Below, in pieces: positions 34,709 to 42,030 of a DNA stretch of 43,895 nucleotides. The translations under genes and the position numbers were made by a program. The DNA lies in the IMG/VR virus record IMGVR_UViG_3300022680_000020, positions 1-43,895 of that record. The stretch is one strand, 5' to 3'. The notes below the pieces were generated by a model. That model made no database searches. It was not told where the DNA came from and worked only from the letters and a program-made list of their open reading frames with translations. This DNA comes from a virus. Every line of letters starts with the position of its first letter. Position 1 is the first letter of the stretch.

Positions 34709-35328
34709 GCCGCAACCCCGCTGCGATACTCTACGACTCGTCTGGCAACGCGATTGACTCCGTCCTCGACGATAACGCCGTGCGGCGCCTCGAGGTGAAC
34801 ACAAACTTCCCGCCCGGTCAGAGCATCATTATCGGGACTCAGATACCGCCAGACTTGAGAGAGATCGTTCGGGCGTTCGTCCTCAATGGGGCGAGCGACG
34901 ACCTCGCCGTCGATGGTTCGACTACGCCGGTCGCGTTCGACTACGACGCCGACTCGGTCGATGATATCGCGGTCTATGAAGTCCGCTTCATTTTCGGCGC
35001 TCAGGATATCATCTTCGACGGTGTTTCATTCGGACCTCTCTCAGCGCTAACCAACGGCCTCAAGCTAGATATCACATTCGACAACGGCGTGACCTTCGAG
35101 GCGGCGAACGTCAAAACGAACGAGGACCTGCTCATGTTTCCGAGCCCGGGCAATTCCATTCTGAATAACACGGGTCCGAAGGACATCCTTGTCATGGGAA
35201 TGTTTCTCGGAGGTGGCCCTATCCTCAAGGCTGGGACGTCCGACCGCGTGCGGGTCACGGTGCGAGACGACCTCGACAGCAACTCGATCTCAGTCCTTAA
35301 GGCGCAAGTGTTCGGCGTCAAGATCTAG
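34705..35328 (+). CDS. Fibre-region protein, paralog of the 36088 protein
   Basis: 207 residues from ATG 34705 (ATGA overlap). After a 55-residue lead, residues about 60-207 align with the 36088 product: LAVDGSTTPVAF, LIF/FIF, LTNGLKLDI against LPNGIEVEV, DRVRVTVRDDLDS against DYFKVTINDDLSG, and VFG near the end. The DNA at 34903-34938 is identical to 36154-36189. The fold looks like a beta-sandwich, suggesting a duplicated receptor-binding or adaptor module. Confidence 0.65.
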   Translation: MSRNPAAILYDSSGNAIDSVLDDNAVRRLEVNTNFPPGQSIIIGTQIPPDLREIVRAFVLNGASDDLAVDGSTTPVAFDYDADSVDDIAVYEVRFIFGAQDIIFDGVSFGPLSALTNGLKLDITFDNGVTFEAANVKTNEDLLMFPSPGNSILNNTGPKDILVMGMFLGGGPILKAGTSDRVRVTVRDDLDSNSISVLKAQVFGVKI

Positions 35329-35337
35329 GGGTAGACA

Positions 35338-36078
35338 ATGGGACGCAAGGTCAGAGTCGAGGACGGTTTCGATTGGGTCGCCCTCAACAACTTGCCGAAA
35401 GGCTGCTACAAGCAAATTCTCGGCGAGGGCGACGACGTCGCCAACGGGGCCAGGGGCGACGGCGCCTCGTTCGAGATCTCAGAGAGCACGACGGGCGACC
35501 ACGACGTCGAGTGGCAGCACACGCAACTCGCCTACGTCCTCGGTGGGATCTGCCACGCGTTCGACCACGTCGAGGGCGACGTGATCTCGTTCGGCGTCTA
35601 CGCGCCGGCCACCGCTGGCGTGTCGAACACTGGCGCTGGCGACTACGACAAATCCATCGTTGGCGCTGGCAAGTATCGGTTTCGACCCGTGGGCGAGGGC
35701 GAGGGAGACTGGGACCTCAACATCTCCGAGACGCTCAACGGCAACGTCGGATTCACGAAGGCCGTTCCCTACCCGAACCCGTACGGGACGGGATACTTCA
35801 ACTTCAACCCGGCGACGGGGGCGCTCACCGCTGCGCCAGCGGGCAACGGAGGGTATGACGTCTACGACCACGCGAAGGAGCTGAGCACGTTCGTTTTCAG
35901 GATCCCCGTTGTCGCCGTTCTCGACCTTCGCGACGACGGCGTTGTGAGTACGCCAGTGCTCCCTCACTACCGCTGGCGCGTGCGCTACAACCGCGCCTCG
36001 GCCTCGGCCTTTCGTTGTTGCTGGCGCATCACACTTGGATTCTACGACACGCGAACCGGCCTATGGGGCGACGCGTAG
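35338..36078 (+). CDS. Fibre-region hypothetical structural protein
   Basis: 246 residues from ATG 35338. An aromatic- and Gly-rich beta protein (KGCYKQILGEGDDVANGARG, FNFNPATGALTAAPAGNGGYDVYDHAKELSTFVFRIPVVAVLDLRDD, YRWRVRYNRASASAFRCCWRITLGFYDTRTGLWGDA). It lies between the two paralogous modules and is probably a virion surface component. No named family recognised. Confidence 0.65.
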   Translation: MGRKVRVEDGFDWVALNNLPKGCYKQILGEGDDVANGARGDGASFEISESTTGDHDVEWQHTQLAYVLGGICHAFDHVEGDVISFGVYAPATAGVSNTGAGDYDKSIVGAGKYRFRPVGEGEGDWDLNISETLNGNVGFTKAVPYPNPYGTGYFNFNPATGALTAAPAGNGGYDVYDHAKELSTFVFRIPVVAVLDLRDDGVVSTPVLPHYRWRVRYNRASASAFRCCWRITLGFYDTRTGLWGDA

Positions 36079-36087
36079 GGGGCTCAT

Positions 36088-36594
36088 ATGGGGACAGGGA
36101 TCAAGGGCCGACGGCCTATCGCGACACGTCTCGACAACGCGGGCGACACCGAGCTCGCCGTCGATGGTTCGACTACGCCGGTCGCGTTCTCGTTCGACGC
36201 GCTCGCCGACGATGACGCCGTGATCACAGAGCTACAGCTTATCTTCGAGGACAACTCAGATATCGACTTCGGAAACCGATTCATGGGCCTCGGAAGCGGC
36301 TCTCAGCTCCCGAACGGCATTGAGGTCGAGGTGAAAACCGAAGAGGCGCTGATTCACATCCAAACGATCAAGGCGACTCGGGGGCTCCTTCGCTTCTCGT
36401 CGGCGGGCAATTTCGAGCTCCATTCTGGAGCTGGTTTCCGTTACATCGTCAAGGCGTCGCGGTCGTTCCCGGACGGTCTCATGATCCGTCGGGCCGGTAG
36501 CTACCCGACGAACGACTACTTCAAGGTGACGATCAACGACGACCTCTCGGGGCTCACGTACGGGGTTGCCACCGTGTTCGGCTTTCGGCTATGA
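36088..36594 (+). CDS. Fibre-region protein, paralog of the 34705 protein
   Basis: 168 residues from ATG 36088 with GGGGG upstream. It consists almost only of the module shared with the C-terminal 150 residues of the 34705 protein (ELAVDGSTTPVAFSFDALADDDAVITELQLIFEDN...). The first shared stretch is still identical in DNA over 36 bp, showing a recent copy or gene conversion. It lacks the partner's N-terminal lead. Probably a small spike or adaptor of the virion. ATGA overlap with the next gene. Confidence 0.65.
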   Translation: MGTGIKGRRPIATRLDNAGDTELAVDGSTTPVAFSFDALADDDAVITELQLIFEDNSDIDFGNRFMGLGSGSQLPNGIEVEVKTEEALIHIQTIKATRGLLRFSSAGNFELHSGAGFRYIVKASRSFPDGLMIRRAGSYPTNDYFKVTINDDLSGLTYGVATVFGFRL

Positions 36595-36953
36595 CGACGC
36601 GCACGATCACACTCTGGGCGATGCTCGGGGCGACGGTCGCTATCCTGGGCTACGACGTCGTGGTCGCGACGAACGACGTCACGGGCGACACGATCTCAGA
36701 AATCAGCCGCGACCTCGCCTCGGCCTGGTTTTCGCTGCCGTTCGCATGGGGCGTTGTCGTCGGCCACCTATTCTGGCCGGCGAAGGAGGTCCGACAGAAA
36801 TGGCCACGCATAGCGGCCCTCTGGGCCCTCGGGGCGGCGGTCCTCGTCCTCGACGTGACGACGCCGATTCAAGCCCCGGCGATTGCGGCCGTCGTCCTCG
36901 GCCTCGTCATGGGTCGGTTGCTATGGCCTCAGCTCGCGCCTCGAGGGGCGTAG
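36591..36953 (+). CDS. Multi-pass membrane protein A (holin candidate)
   Basis: 120 residues from ATG 36591 (ATGA overlap). About four hydrophobic segments are visible (LWAMLGATVAILGYDVVVA, FSLPFAWGVVVGHLFWP, IAALWALGAAVLVLDV, AIAAVVLGLVMGRLLWP). Two of them end in the motif G-H/R-LFWP/LLWP. It is followed by a clear tandem paralog and then the endolysin, a classic holin location. The repeated GH-x-x-WP ending is not one I associate with a named holin family. Confidence 0.65.
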   Translation: MTTRTITLWAMLGATVAILGYDVVVATNDVTGDTISEISRDLASAWFSLPFAWGVVVGHLFWPAKEVRQKWPRIAALWALGAAVLVLDVTTPIQAPAIAAVVLGLVMGRLLWPQLAPRGA

Positions 36954-37348
36954 TGCGAGAGCCGGTCGGCGGCAACGTCCTCGCCACCGGCGCGAAGCTC
37001 TCGGCGCTCTCGGTTACGCTGGCCGCCCTGTGCTACGATGCTTGGGCGGCCTACGACACAATGCACGGCGACACCGCACTTGAGATCGCATCGGCCATCG
37101 CATGGCGTTGCCAGACCGTCGCGTGGTTTTGGGGCGTGCTCGCCGGCCACCTATTCTGGCCGACGTTCGAGCGGCGCGCCGGTCGGCGAGCTCGTCGCCT
37201 CTCGGCCCTCTGCGCCTTCGGTGGCGCGCTGGCGCTGGTCGACTACTTCGCGGTCGGGACGATGATACCAGCGTGGCCGGTCGTGCTCGGCGTCGTCATG
37301 GGCCACGCTCTCTGGCCGCATGAACCGAGGGGGGATCTCAATGCGTAG
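36953..37348 (+). CDS. Multi-pass membrane protein B, tandem paralog (holin/antiholin candidate)
   Basis: 131 residues from GTG 36953, which overlaps the previous stop by one base. In-frame ATG 36923 would extend it by 10 residues. It aligns with the preceding protein: YDxWAAYDTMHGDTALEIASAIA, TVAWFWGVLAGHLFWP, LCAFGGALALVDYF, IPAWPVVLGVVMGHALWP. The middle loop is more Arg-rich (FERRAGRRARRL). Tandem paralogs before an endolysin suggest a holin and a modulating partner, though a nutrient- or host-interaction role cannot be excluded. Confidence 0.65.
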   Translation: MREPVGGNVLATGAKLSALSVTLAALCYDAWAAYDTMHGDTALEIASAIAWRCQTVAWFWGVLAGHLFWPTFERRAGRRARRLSALCAFGGALALVDYFAVGTMIPAWPVVLGVVMGHALWPHEPRGDLNA

Positions 37349-37967
37349 CTTGACAGTCTACGACGCGACGGCCGACTGCTTTGATGGCAAGTATCAACGC
37401 AAGCAACGCGACCCGTCCGCACTCATTATCCATCGTTGCGGGCGCACCGTGGGCGAGACGGCCGCCGAGGTCGCGCGTTTCTTCGCCCGAGAGGGGCGCG
37501 AGTACACGGCCGGCAATATGCCCTACACGTACGTCGTGACGCACTCCCTGGTCGAGCAAGGGCTCCCTCTCGACGAGCGAGGCGCGCACGCTCAGAGATG
37601 GGGCAACGCCTTCGGAATCGGAATCGCTATCATTGGGGACTGGAATCGAGAGCGCCCTAACTCGGTGCAATGGTCTCTCGCCGTGCGACTCTGCGCCGAG
37701 CTACTCCCTTGGCTCGCGCCACGGGCGGCCGAGGACGACGTGTTACTGCCAATGAGGCTTCGCAACGTCGTGCCCGTCTACGGCCATGGAGAGCTACCTC
37801 ATTGCATTCGGGGGGCAGGGGAGAAGCGCCAACCGGACGGCGCCTACGCTTGCCCTGGTCGGCAATGGGACATGGACGACTTTAGAGAAGAGGTGGCCGC
37901 CGAGGATCGGCGGCTCGCCGCAATGGAGCTTCACGCGCGCGGCCATAGGCTCACCGGCGAGACGTAA
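37341..37967 (+). CDS. Endolysin, N-acetylmuramoyl-L-alanine amidase
   Basis: 208 residues from ATG 37341, chosen because GAGGGGGG lies 6 bp upstream. ATG 37320 is in frame but has no such SD. The Amidase_2/PGRP zinc site is visible: H31 (LIIHRCG), H149 (VYGHGEL) and C171 (CPGRQWDM). YTYVVTH and GIGIAIIGDWN give the typical central strands. It cleaves the amide bond between muramic acid and the stem peptide. No signal peptide or cell-wall-binding domain is evident, so release probably depends on a holin. Confidence 0.85.
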   Translation: MRSLTVYDATADCFDGKYQRKQRDPSALIIHRCGRTVGETAAEVARFFAREGREYTAGNMPYTYVVTHSLVEQGLPLDERGAHAQRWGNAFGIGIAIIGDWNRERPNSVQWSLAVRLCAELLPWLAPRAAEDDVLLPMRLRNVVPVYGHGELPHCIRGAGEKRQPDGAYACPGRQWDMDDFREEVAAEDRRLAAMELHARGHRLTGET

Positions 37968-37972
37968 AAAAA

Positions 37973-38001
37973 GGCCTGGCCACTGTCGCGGTGGCCAGGC
38001 C
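37973..38001 (-). terminator. Rho-independent terminator of the - strand regulator gene
   Basis: GGCCTGGCCAC (37973-37983) pairs perfectly with GTGGCCAGGCC (37991-38001) over a 7-nt loop. The seven A residues at 37966-37972 become a T run after the stem on the - strand, so it ends transcription of the 38025-38348 gene. The same stem may also slow rightward late transcription after the endolysin. Confidence 0.85.
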
Positions 38002-38024
38002 AACGAAACGGCTCGGGGGCCACC

Positions 38025-38348
38025 CTAAGCCGATCTCGCTTGCTGCCGTGGTATGCGTTGTGAGCGCGGCACTATCCCTCGCTCGCGCGAGGCGCCGCTT
38101 CGGATCTGGCACCATGAATACACGTCGACCGCACCGTTCGTCGCCTTGTCGATGCGCACGGCGAGGTCGAGAGACGCGCGTCGGCGGCCGGCGAGGAGGT
38201 GCGAGATCTGCAATGGCGTGCAGTCCGCAAGCCGCGCGAGCTCGGAGATGTTCAGTTGCGTCTGACCGAGGAACCGGCGCAACCGCTCATGACCGATCGT
38301 GTTCGTCGGTCGTTTGCACCGCATCGGAGTGGTTATTAGATCTGCCAT
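38025..38348 (-). CDS. Cro/CI-like (XRE) transcriptional regulator
   Basis: 107 residues on the - strand, start ATG 38348-38346. The central HTH reads NISELARLADCTPLQISHLLAGRRRASLDLAVRIDKATNGAVD, a typical XRE domain with recognition helix near TPLQISHLLAGRRR. The C-terminus is short and basic, with no peptidase or oligomerisation domain, so it is more Cro-like than CI-like. It is the only convincing - strand gene and faces the early operon across an 89-bp spacer holding a CTAC-N5-GTAG palindrome. That makes it the prime candidate for reading this element genome-wide. Confidence 0.8.
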   Translation of the reverse strand: MADLITTPMRCKRPTNTIGHERLRRFLGQTQLNISELARLADCTPLQISHLLAGRRRASLDLAVRIDKATNGAVDVYSWCQIRSGASRERGIVPRSQRIPRQQARSA

Positions 38349-38402
38349 ACCATCGGTCTATCATGGACGATCGGAGAGATGCAATAGGCAAACGGCTACC
38401 GC

Positions 38403-38431
38403 TTGTCTTTTCTGGCTACCCGTGGTAGCTG
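38403..38431 (+). promoter_or_regulatory. Early promoter with CTAC-N5-GTAG operator
   Basis: TTGTCT (38403-38408), 17 bp, TAGCTG (38426-38431), with palindrome CTACCCGTGGTAG at 38416-38428 (extended arms GCTAC/GTAGC). A half-site CTACCGCTTGT lies at 38393. It is located between the - strand regulator and the first early gene, so it could control both directions. Confidence 0.6.
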
Positions 38432-38437
38432 GATTGG

Positions 38438-38623
38438 ATGTCTGCACTCGGAGAATCGATCGCGCTCGACCGGGCGGCGAGGCGCCTTCGTTGGCTACTT
38501 GCCCACGATAACACACTCTCGCCTGGCGAGCGAGCGCGAATGACGCGCGAGGCCGCAGAGCTAGAGCGCGAAGCGAAATGGGCGTACGCCGCCGCAAGGG
38601 ACGAGTGCGAGGAAGGAGACTGA
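38438..38623 (+). CDS. Small helical early protein
   Basis: 61 residues from ATG 38438. Entirely helical and charged (LDRAARRLRWLLAHDNTLSPGERARMTREAAELEREAKWAYAAARDECEEGD). First gene of the early operon, only 10 bp downstream of the operator, so its message would have a very short leader and no strong SD is seen. Function unknown. Confidence 0.6.
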   Translation: MSALGESIALDRAARRLRWLLAHDNTLSPGERARMTREAAELEREAKWAYAAARDECEEGD

Positions 38624-38626
38624 GCA

Positions 38627-38926
38627 ATGATCGAACCTAAGCTCCCGACGCGCTTCGTCGAGGGAATGCGTCTCTGGCTTCTCTACGGCGTGAGGCCAGG
38701 GTCGTTTTTCTTCGCGGTCCTCTGCAACGACCTCAGAAACGCCATCGGCTACGCCGACCCTTACTCGCTGGTCGAGCTACCGGGTATCGTGAGCTGGCTT
38801 CACAACGAAGCGCCAGCGGCGGCATGGGGCTCGCCCGAGCAATGCAAGGCGTGGCATGAGGAGCGGCGAAAGGTTCACGAGGACGTACAGAAGGAGCAAG
38901 CGAAACTACTTGCAAGCGGGGGTTGA
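38627..38926 (+). CDS. Early hypothetical protein
   Basis: 99 residues from ATG 38627 with GGAAGGAGACTGAGCA SD. It starts LPTRFVEGMRLWLLYGVRPGSFFFAVLCNDLRNAIGYADPYS and ends in a basic helix (QCKAWHEERRKVHEDVQKEQAKLL). The pattern 'F-x-x-GMRxWLLYGVxPGSFF-x-AVLxNDLxxAxGxAD' is widespread among small phage early proteins of unknown function. It is encoded between the early promoter and the recombination nuclease. Confidence 0.7.
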   Translation: MIEPKLPTRFVEGMRLWLLYGVRPGSFFFAVLCNDLRNAIGYADPYSLVELPGIVSWLHNEAPAAAWGSPEQCKAWHEERRKVHEDVQKEQAKLLASGG

Positions 38927-38930
38927 ATCG

Positions 38931-38947
38931 GGCTACAGACTGTAGCC
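38931..38947 (+). promoter_or_regulatory. 17-bp perfect palindrome abutting the nuclease start codon
   Basis: GGCTACAGACTGTAGCC is a perfect 8+1+8 palindrome containing CTAC-N5-GTAG at 38933-38945. The next base begins ATG 38948, so the site occupies the position of the SD. TTGAAT lies 10 bp upstream of the CTAC. Bound protein could block transcription, and RNA hairpin formation could hide the start. Confidence 0.65.
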
Positions 38948-40015
38948 ATGCCAAGAATCTCAGCACTCCCGACGTTTATCTCCTGCCCCTCCTCTATGCT
39001 CGAAACCGAGCACCCATATGACCCTGGCTCTGTGGCGGGCCTCACGGGCGACGCCACCCACGACGCGCTTGCGACGCGCGTTTTGGGCTCGGTGCCGGAC
39101 GTACCAGCGATCGCCAAGAAACACGGTGTCGATCTCGACGAGCTCTCGTTTCTCGTCTCCTCTGGCGAGGCGGCGTGGCGTGAGGTTGAGAAACACTTCC
39201 CGAACCCCCGCACCGAGGAGCCGCTCGACGGAGGGGAGATCTGGGGGACGGCCGACGTTTTTGCATACGACGGCGTCCGCATGGGTATCCTCGATTGGAA
39301 AAGCAATCGAGTCAAGCGAGCCTATCTGCCGCAAGTCCTTGGGTATGTCGCCGCGGCCACCGCTCAATACGGTTGGCCAGAATCGGGCAAGGTCGTCGCG
39401 GTACTCGCCTGGCTTCGGTTCGGCGAGTTCGACGTCTGGACGTTCGACCGCTCCGACGTCGAGGGTCTGTATCACTCGGTCGAGCGTGCTCAGCGCGAGA
39501 TCGGAGAGGTCTATGCGCCGGGTGACCCATGCCATTATTGTCGCCGCCAGCTCGTGTGCAGTGCCCGTCACGAGTTTCTTTCCTCGGCGCGCGAGGCGGT
39601 TATCTCGGCGGCCGGCGTCGCAGTCACAAGGGAGGTTCTCGCTTCACTGTATCCGCGGGCGAAACTACTGCGCCATGCCCTCGACCAGTTTGACCAGGCC
39701 CTCCGCATCGCGCTGAGAGACGGCCCTCTCTCCGATGGCAACGACCACGAGCTCGCCCTCGTCGAGCAATCTCGAGACGTCATCGACGCGCAAGCCGCGT
39801 GGCCGATCCTGATAGAGAACGGACTCACCGAAAATCAACTAGCACAGTGCGTTACCATCGGCAAAACTAGGTTGCTATCTGCGTTTACCGATGGTAAGAA
39901 GCGAGGCACGAAGGGCGCTGCAAAAACAGAGCTAATGAGGGCTCTCAGCGAAGGCGGCGCAGTCAAAAAACGCGTAACCGAGGTTATGCAGATCAAAAAA
40001 CCCGGGGGGGGATAA
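38948..40015 (+). CDS. Cas4/RecB-like PD-(D/E)XK exonuclease
   Basis: 355 residues from ATG 38948. Residues 1-210 carry the Cas4/RecB-type features: C13 in ISCPSS, H39, D103 (GTADVF), D116-x-K118 (GILDWKS), Q129 and Y133 (QVLGY), then C195-xx-C198-x5-C204. The four cysteines could hold an iron-sulfur cluster. The C-terminal 140 residues are helical. It resembles DUF2800-type phage proteins. It would degrade DNA ends to feed the annealing protein encoded next (TAATG overlap). There is no SD; the palindrome sits in its place. Confidence 0.82.
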   Translation: MPRISALPTFISCPSSMLETEHPYDPGSVAGLTGDATHDALATRVLGSVPDVPAIAKKHGVDLDELSFLVSSGEAAWREVEKHFPNPRTEEPLDGGEIWGTADVFAYDGVRMGILDWKSNRVKRAYLPQVLGYVAAATAQYGWPESGKVVAVLAWLRFGEFDVWTFDRSDVEGLYHSVERAQREIGEVYAPGDPCHYCRRQLVCSARHEFLSSAREAVISAAGVAVTREVLASLYPRAKLLRHALDQFDQALRIALRDGPLSDGNDHELALVEQSRDVIDAQAAWPILIENGLTENQLAQCVTIGKTRLLSAFTDGKKRGTKGAAKTELMRALSEGGAVKKRVTEVMQIKKPGGG

Positions 40016-40908
40016 TGGACGACGAAGCCATGATGCTACATGCAGTCCCGGATGAGTTTCAAGAGAGTAGCGCGTTGCAGCGCGTCGAACCGACCGCCCT
40101 TGAGTCTGTGACTCGAGGCGAGGTCGACATGCAAGTGACGACCGCGAAGAGGTTCCCACGCAGCGTGCAGGCGTTCAAACGAGACGCCCTCTCGCTCGCG
40201 ACCGTCAACAAGGAAGTCGCGACCGCGTGCGTCTACGCGCTACCACGCGGGGGAAAAACGATCGAGGGACCGTCGGTGCGCCTCGCTGAGATCGTCGCCG
40301 GCGCGTGGGGTAACCTCCGAGTCGAGGCGAGAATCCTGTCGGCCGACGAAAAAGAGATCACAGCGCAAGCGACTTGCTGGGACATGCAAAGGAACGTCGC
40401 CGTCAAGATCGAGAAAAAGCGCCCTATCACAGGGAAAAACGGGCGAAGATTTAACGACGACATGATCACAATGGCGGGCAATGCGGCCGCATCAATCGCG
40501 CTGAGAAACGCGATCTTTCGCATCGTTCCCATGGCCTACATCAACGAGATCGTGACGCATTGCAAGCGCATCCGTGCGGGCGGCGGCAACGGCCTCGAGG
40601 AGACGCGGGCGAAGTGGATGCTCTACTTCGAGCGGCGAGGCTACTCGGCTGCTCAGGTGTGCGCGCTGCTGGACAAGACGGGCGTCGAGGACATCGACCT
40701 CGAGGACGTGGGGACACTCCAGGGCATTCACACCGCGGTCGACCAGGGTGAAACGACTCTCGAAGAAATCTTCTCGGAGATCGCGCCCGAGCTGAGCGCC
40801 GGAAAGCACGCGTTCGGCTTCGGAAAACGACGCGCCGGCGTTCGCAGCGCCGGCGCGCCCAGCAACGAAAAAGAGCCCGAGAGCGATCCCGATCCGTCCG
40901 ACCCCTGA
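40015..40908 (+). CDS. Putative single-strand annealing recombination protein
   Basis: 297 residues from ATG 40015, coupled to the nuclease by TAATG and preceded by a G8 tract acting as SD. The core GKTIEGPSVRLAEIVAGAWGNLRVEARILSADEKEITAQATCWDMQRNVAVKIEKKRPIT, followed by NDDMITMAGNAAASIALRNAIFRIVP, is a conserved phage family usually left unnamed. Its location after an exonuclease and its beta-rich core with a later helical tail fit a Rad52/Redbeta-like annealing protein. Function is inferred from context rather than from a diagnostic motif. The end is acidic and disordered. Confidence 0.7.
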   Translation: MDDEAMMLHAVPDEFQESSALQRVEPTALESVTRGEVDMQVTTAKRFPRSVQAFKRDALSLATVNKEVATACVYALPRGGKTIEGPSVRLAEIVAGAWGNLRVEARILSADEKEITAQATCWDMQRNVAVKIEKKRPITGKNGRRFNDDMITMAGNAAASIALRNAIFRIVPMAYINEIVTHCKRIRAGGGNGLEETRAKWMLYFERRGYSAAQVCALLDKTGVEDIDLEDVGTLQGIHTAVDQGETTLEEIFSEIAPELSAGKHAFGFGKRRAGVRSAGAPSNEKEPESDPDPSDP

Positions 40909-40928
40909 CCCTTCTCGTCGATCTCCGT

Positions 40929-40957
40929 TTGCATCTTTCTTCTACGCCTTGTAGCGT
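40929..40957 (+). promoter_or_regulatory. Promoter with CTAC-N5-GTAG operator before the replication initiator
   Basis: TTGCAT (40929-40934), 17 bp, TAGCGT (40952-40957), with palindrome CTACGCCTTGTAG at 40942-40954. The spacing is identical to the elements at 1063 and 38403. Confidence 0.6.
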
Positions 40958-40958
40958 A

Positions 40959-40994
40959 GCGCCAGCGGCCGTCAACAACAACGACCGCTGGCGC
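40959..40994. terminator. 10-bp perfect hairpin upstream of the initiator gene
   Basis: GCGCCAGCGG (40959-40968) pairs with CCGCTGGCGC (40985-40994) around an A/C-rich loop. There is no T run. It begins 5 bp after the operator, so it lies in the 5' leader of any transcript from that promoter and may be an attenuator or mRNA-stabilising stem. Confidence 0.5.
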
Positions 40995-41025
40995 AATCCA
41001 GCGCCCACTAGACCCGAGGTGACGA

Positions 41026-42030
41026 ATGCCGTGGGTTAGGCTGGACGACTCAATCTTAGATCACCCCAAACTGATCAACGCTGGCCCCATGGCCGAGCGG
41101 CTCTATATCCGGTCGATAGTCTGGTCGTCCAGGCATTTAACCGACGGCGCCGTGCCGAAAAAGGCCGTCGACCATATCTGTAGGTGGGACGGCGTCACGG
41201 CTCCGAGCAACGTCGAGCTCGCCGGCCACCTCGTCGAGGCCGGTCTCTGGCACCCGACCGAGGAGGGCTGGGCCATCCATGACTTCGCCGACTATCAGCC
41301 GAGCCGAGAGCAAGTCCTCGCGAAGCGGACGAAGGCGCGAGAGGCCGTCGAGACGAAGCGCGAGAAGACCCGAGAGAGGACTCGGAGGTGGCGAGAGCGG
41401 AAACGCTCCGAGCGTGACGCCGTCGACGTGACGCTCTCCGAGAGCGTCACCGAGCGTCACGGTGACGTCACCGAGCGTCACACGGTGTCACCGCTCGCAG
41501 CGGAGAGCGTCACCGACGCCCCGGTGACGCTTCTCGAGGCGACAGAAAAACCCTCAGAAATCAACGGTGTGACGCATGTGACGCTGCCGATTGCGGAGAG
41601 CGTCACACGTGACGCGAAACGCACGGGTGACGCGTCACACCCCCTTCCTCCCATCCCATCCCATAGATCAACTACAGAGAGAGAGAGAGATAGCACGGTG
41701 ACGCAATCCGAATGCGTCACAGGTCCGCTGTCGGCGGCCGACCTCGAGAAGGAGGGGTTCCGGCGTTTCGGGAGCCTCGGAGGTATCAACATCGTCCGGG
41801 CTCGCGAGCTCGCCCCCGTCGCGCGGTGGGAGTGGGATGCCGCACTCAAGACCGAGGGCAAGTCGTGGGCGTACGCCCTAAAGGTCCTCAGAAGCATGAG
41901 AGAGGAGCAAGCTAACCCCAAGCCTAGGGCCGCCTCGCCCTCGGCGCCTCGGCGCCCTCGGAGAGCTCAGGGGGGCAATCTGAGGCAAGCGACGGACAAG
42001 CTCATGGAGTGGGCGGTCGCTCATGGCTGA
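41026..42030 (+). CDS. Replication initiator-like winged-helix protein
   Basis: 334 residues from ATG 41026 with GAGGTGAC 5 bp upstream. The N-terminus (MPWVRLDDSILDHPKLINAGPMAERLYIRSIVWSSRHLTDGAVPKKAVDHI...VELAGHLVEAGLWHPTEEGWAIHDFADYQPSREQV) is a winged-helix domain shared by phage replisome organisers. The middle (about 125-230) is a low-complexity linker encoded by iteron-like repeats. The C-terminal domain (LEKEGFRRFGSLGGINIVRARELAPVARWEWDAAL) may contact the helicase. The following gene is a helicase-loader-like protein, supporting an initiation role. Confidence 0.75.
   Translation: MPWVRLDDSILDHPKLINAGPMAERLYIRSIVWSSRHLTDGAVPKKAVDHICRWDGVTAPSNVELAGHLVEAGLWHPTEEGWAIHDFADYQPSREQVLAKRTKAREAVETKREKTRERTRRWRERKRSERDAVDVTLSESVTERHGDVTERHTVSPLAAESVTDAPVTLLEATEKPSEINGVTHVTLPIAESVTRDAKRTGDASHPLPPIPSHRSTTERERDSTVTQSECVTGPLSAADLEKEGFRRFGSLGGINIVRARELAPVARWEWDAALKTEGKSWAYALKVLRSMREEQANPKPRAASPSAPRRPRRAQGGNLRQATDKLMEWAVAHG
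41414..41720. repeat. Iteron-like GTGACG/CGTCAC cluster, candidate replication origin
   Basis: About 17 copies of the hexamer GTGACG in either orientation lie within roughly 307 bp, several as back-to-back inverted pairs (for example GTGACGCGTCAC near 41632-41643). The cluster also holds A-rich stretches (GACAGAAAAACCC) and a GA dinucleotide run at about 41675-41689. Origins embedded in initiator genes are known from lambda O and many replisome organisers. Confidence 0.65.

Noticed and set aside
38403-38947. Attachment site or integrase-linked lysogeny module
   Set aside because: There is a Cro-like regulator with operators, but no integrase, excisionase or att-like repeat in the window, so a temperate lifestyle is not claimed.
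41400-41730. CRISPR-like array
   Set aside because: Repeats are hexamers in both orientations with irregular spacing and no 25-40 bp repeat/spacer structure; iterons explain them better.
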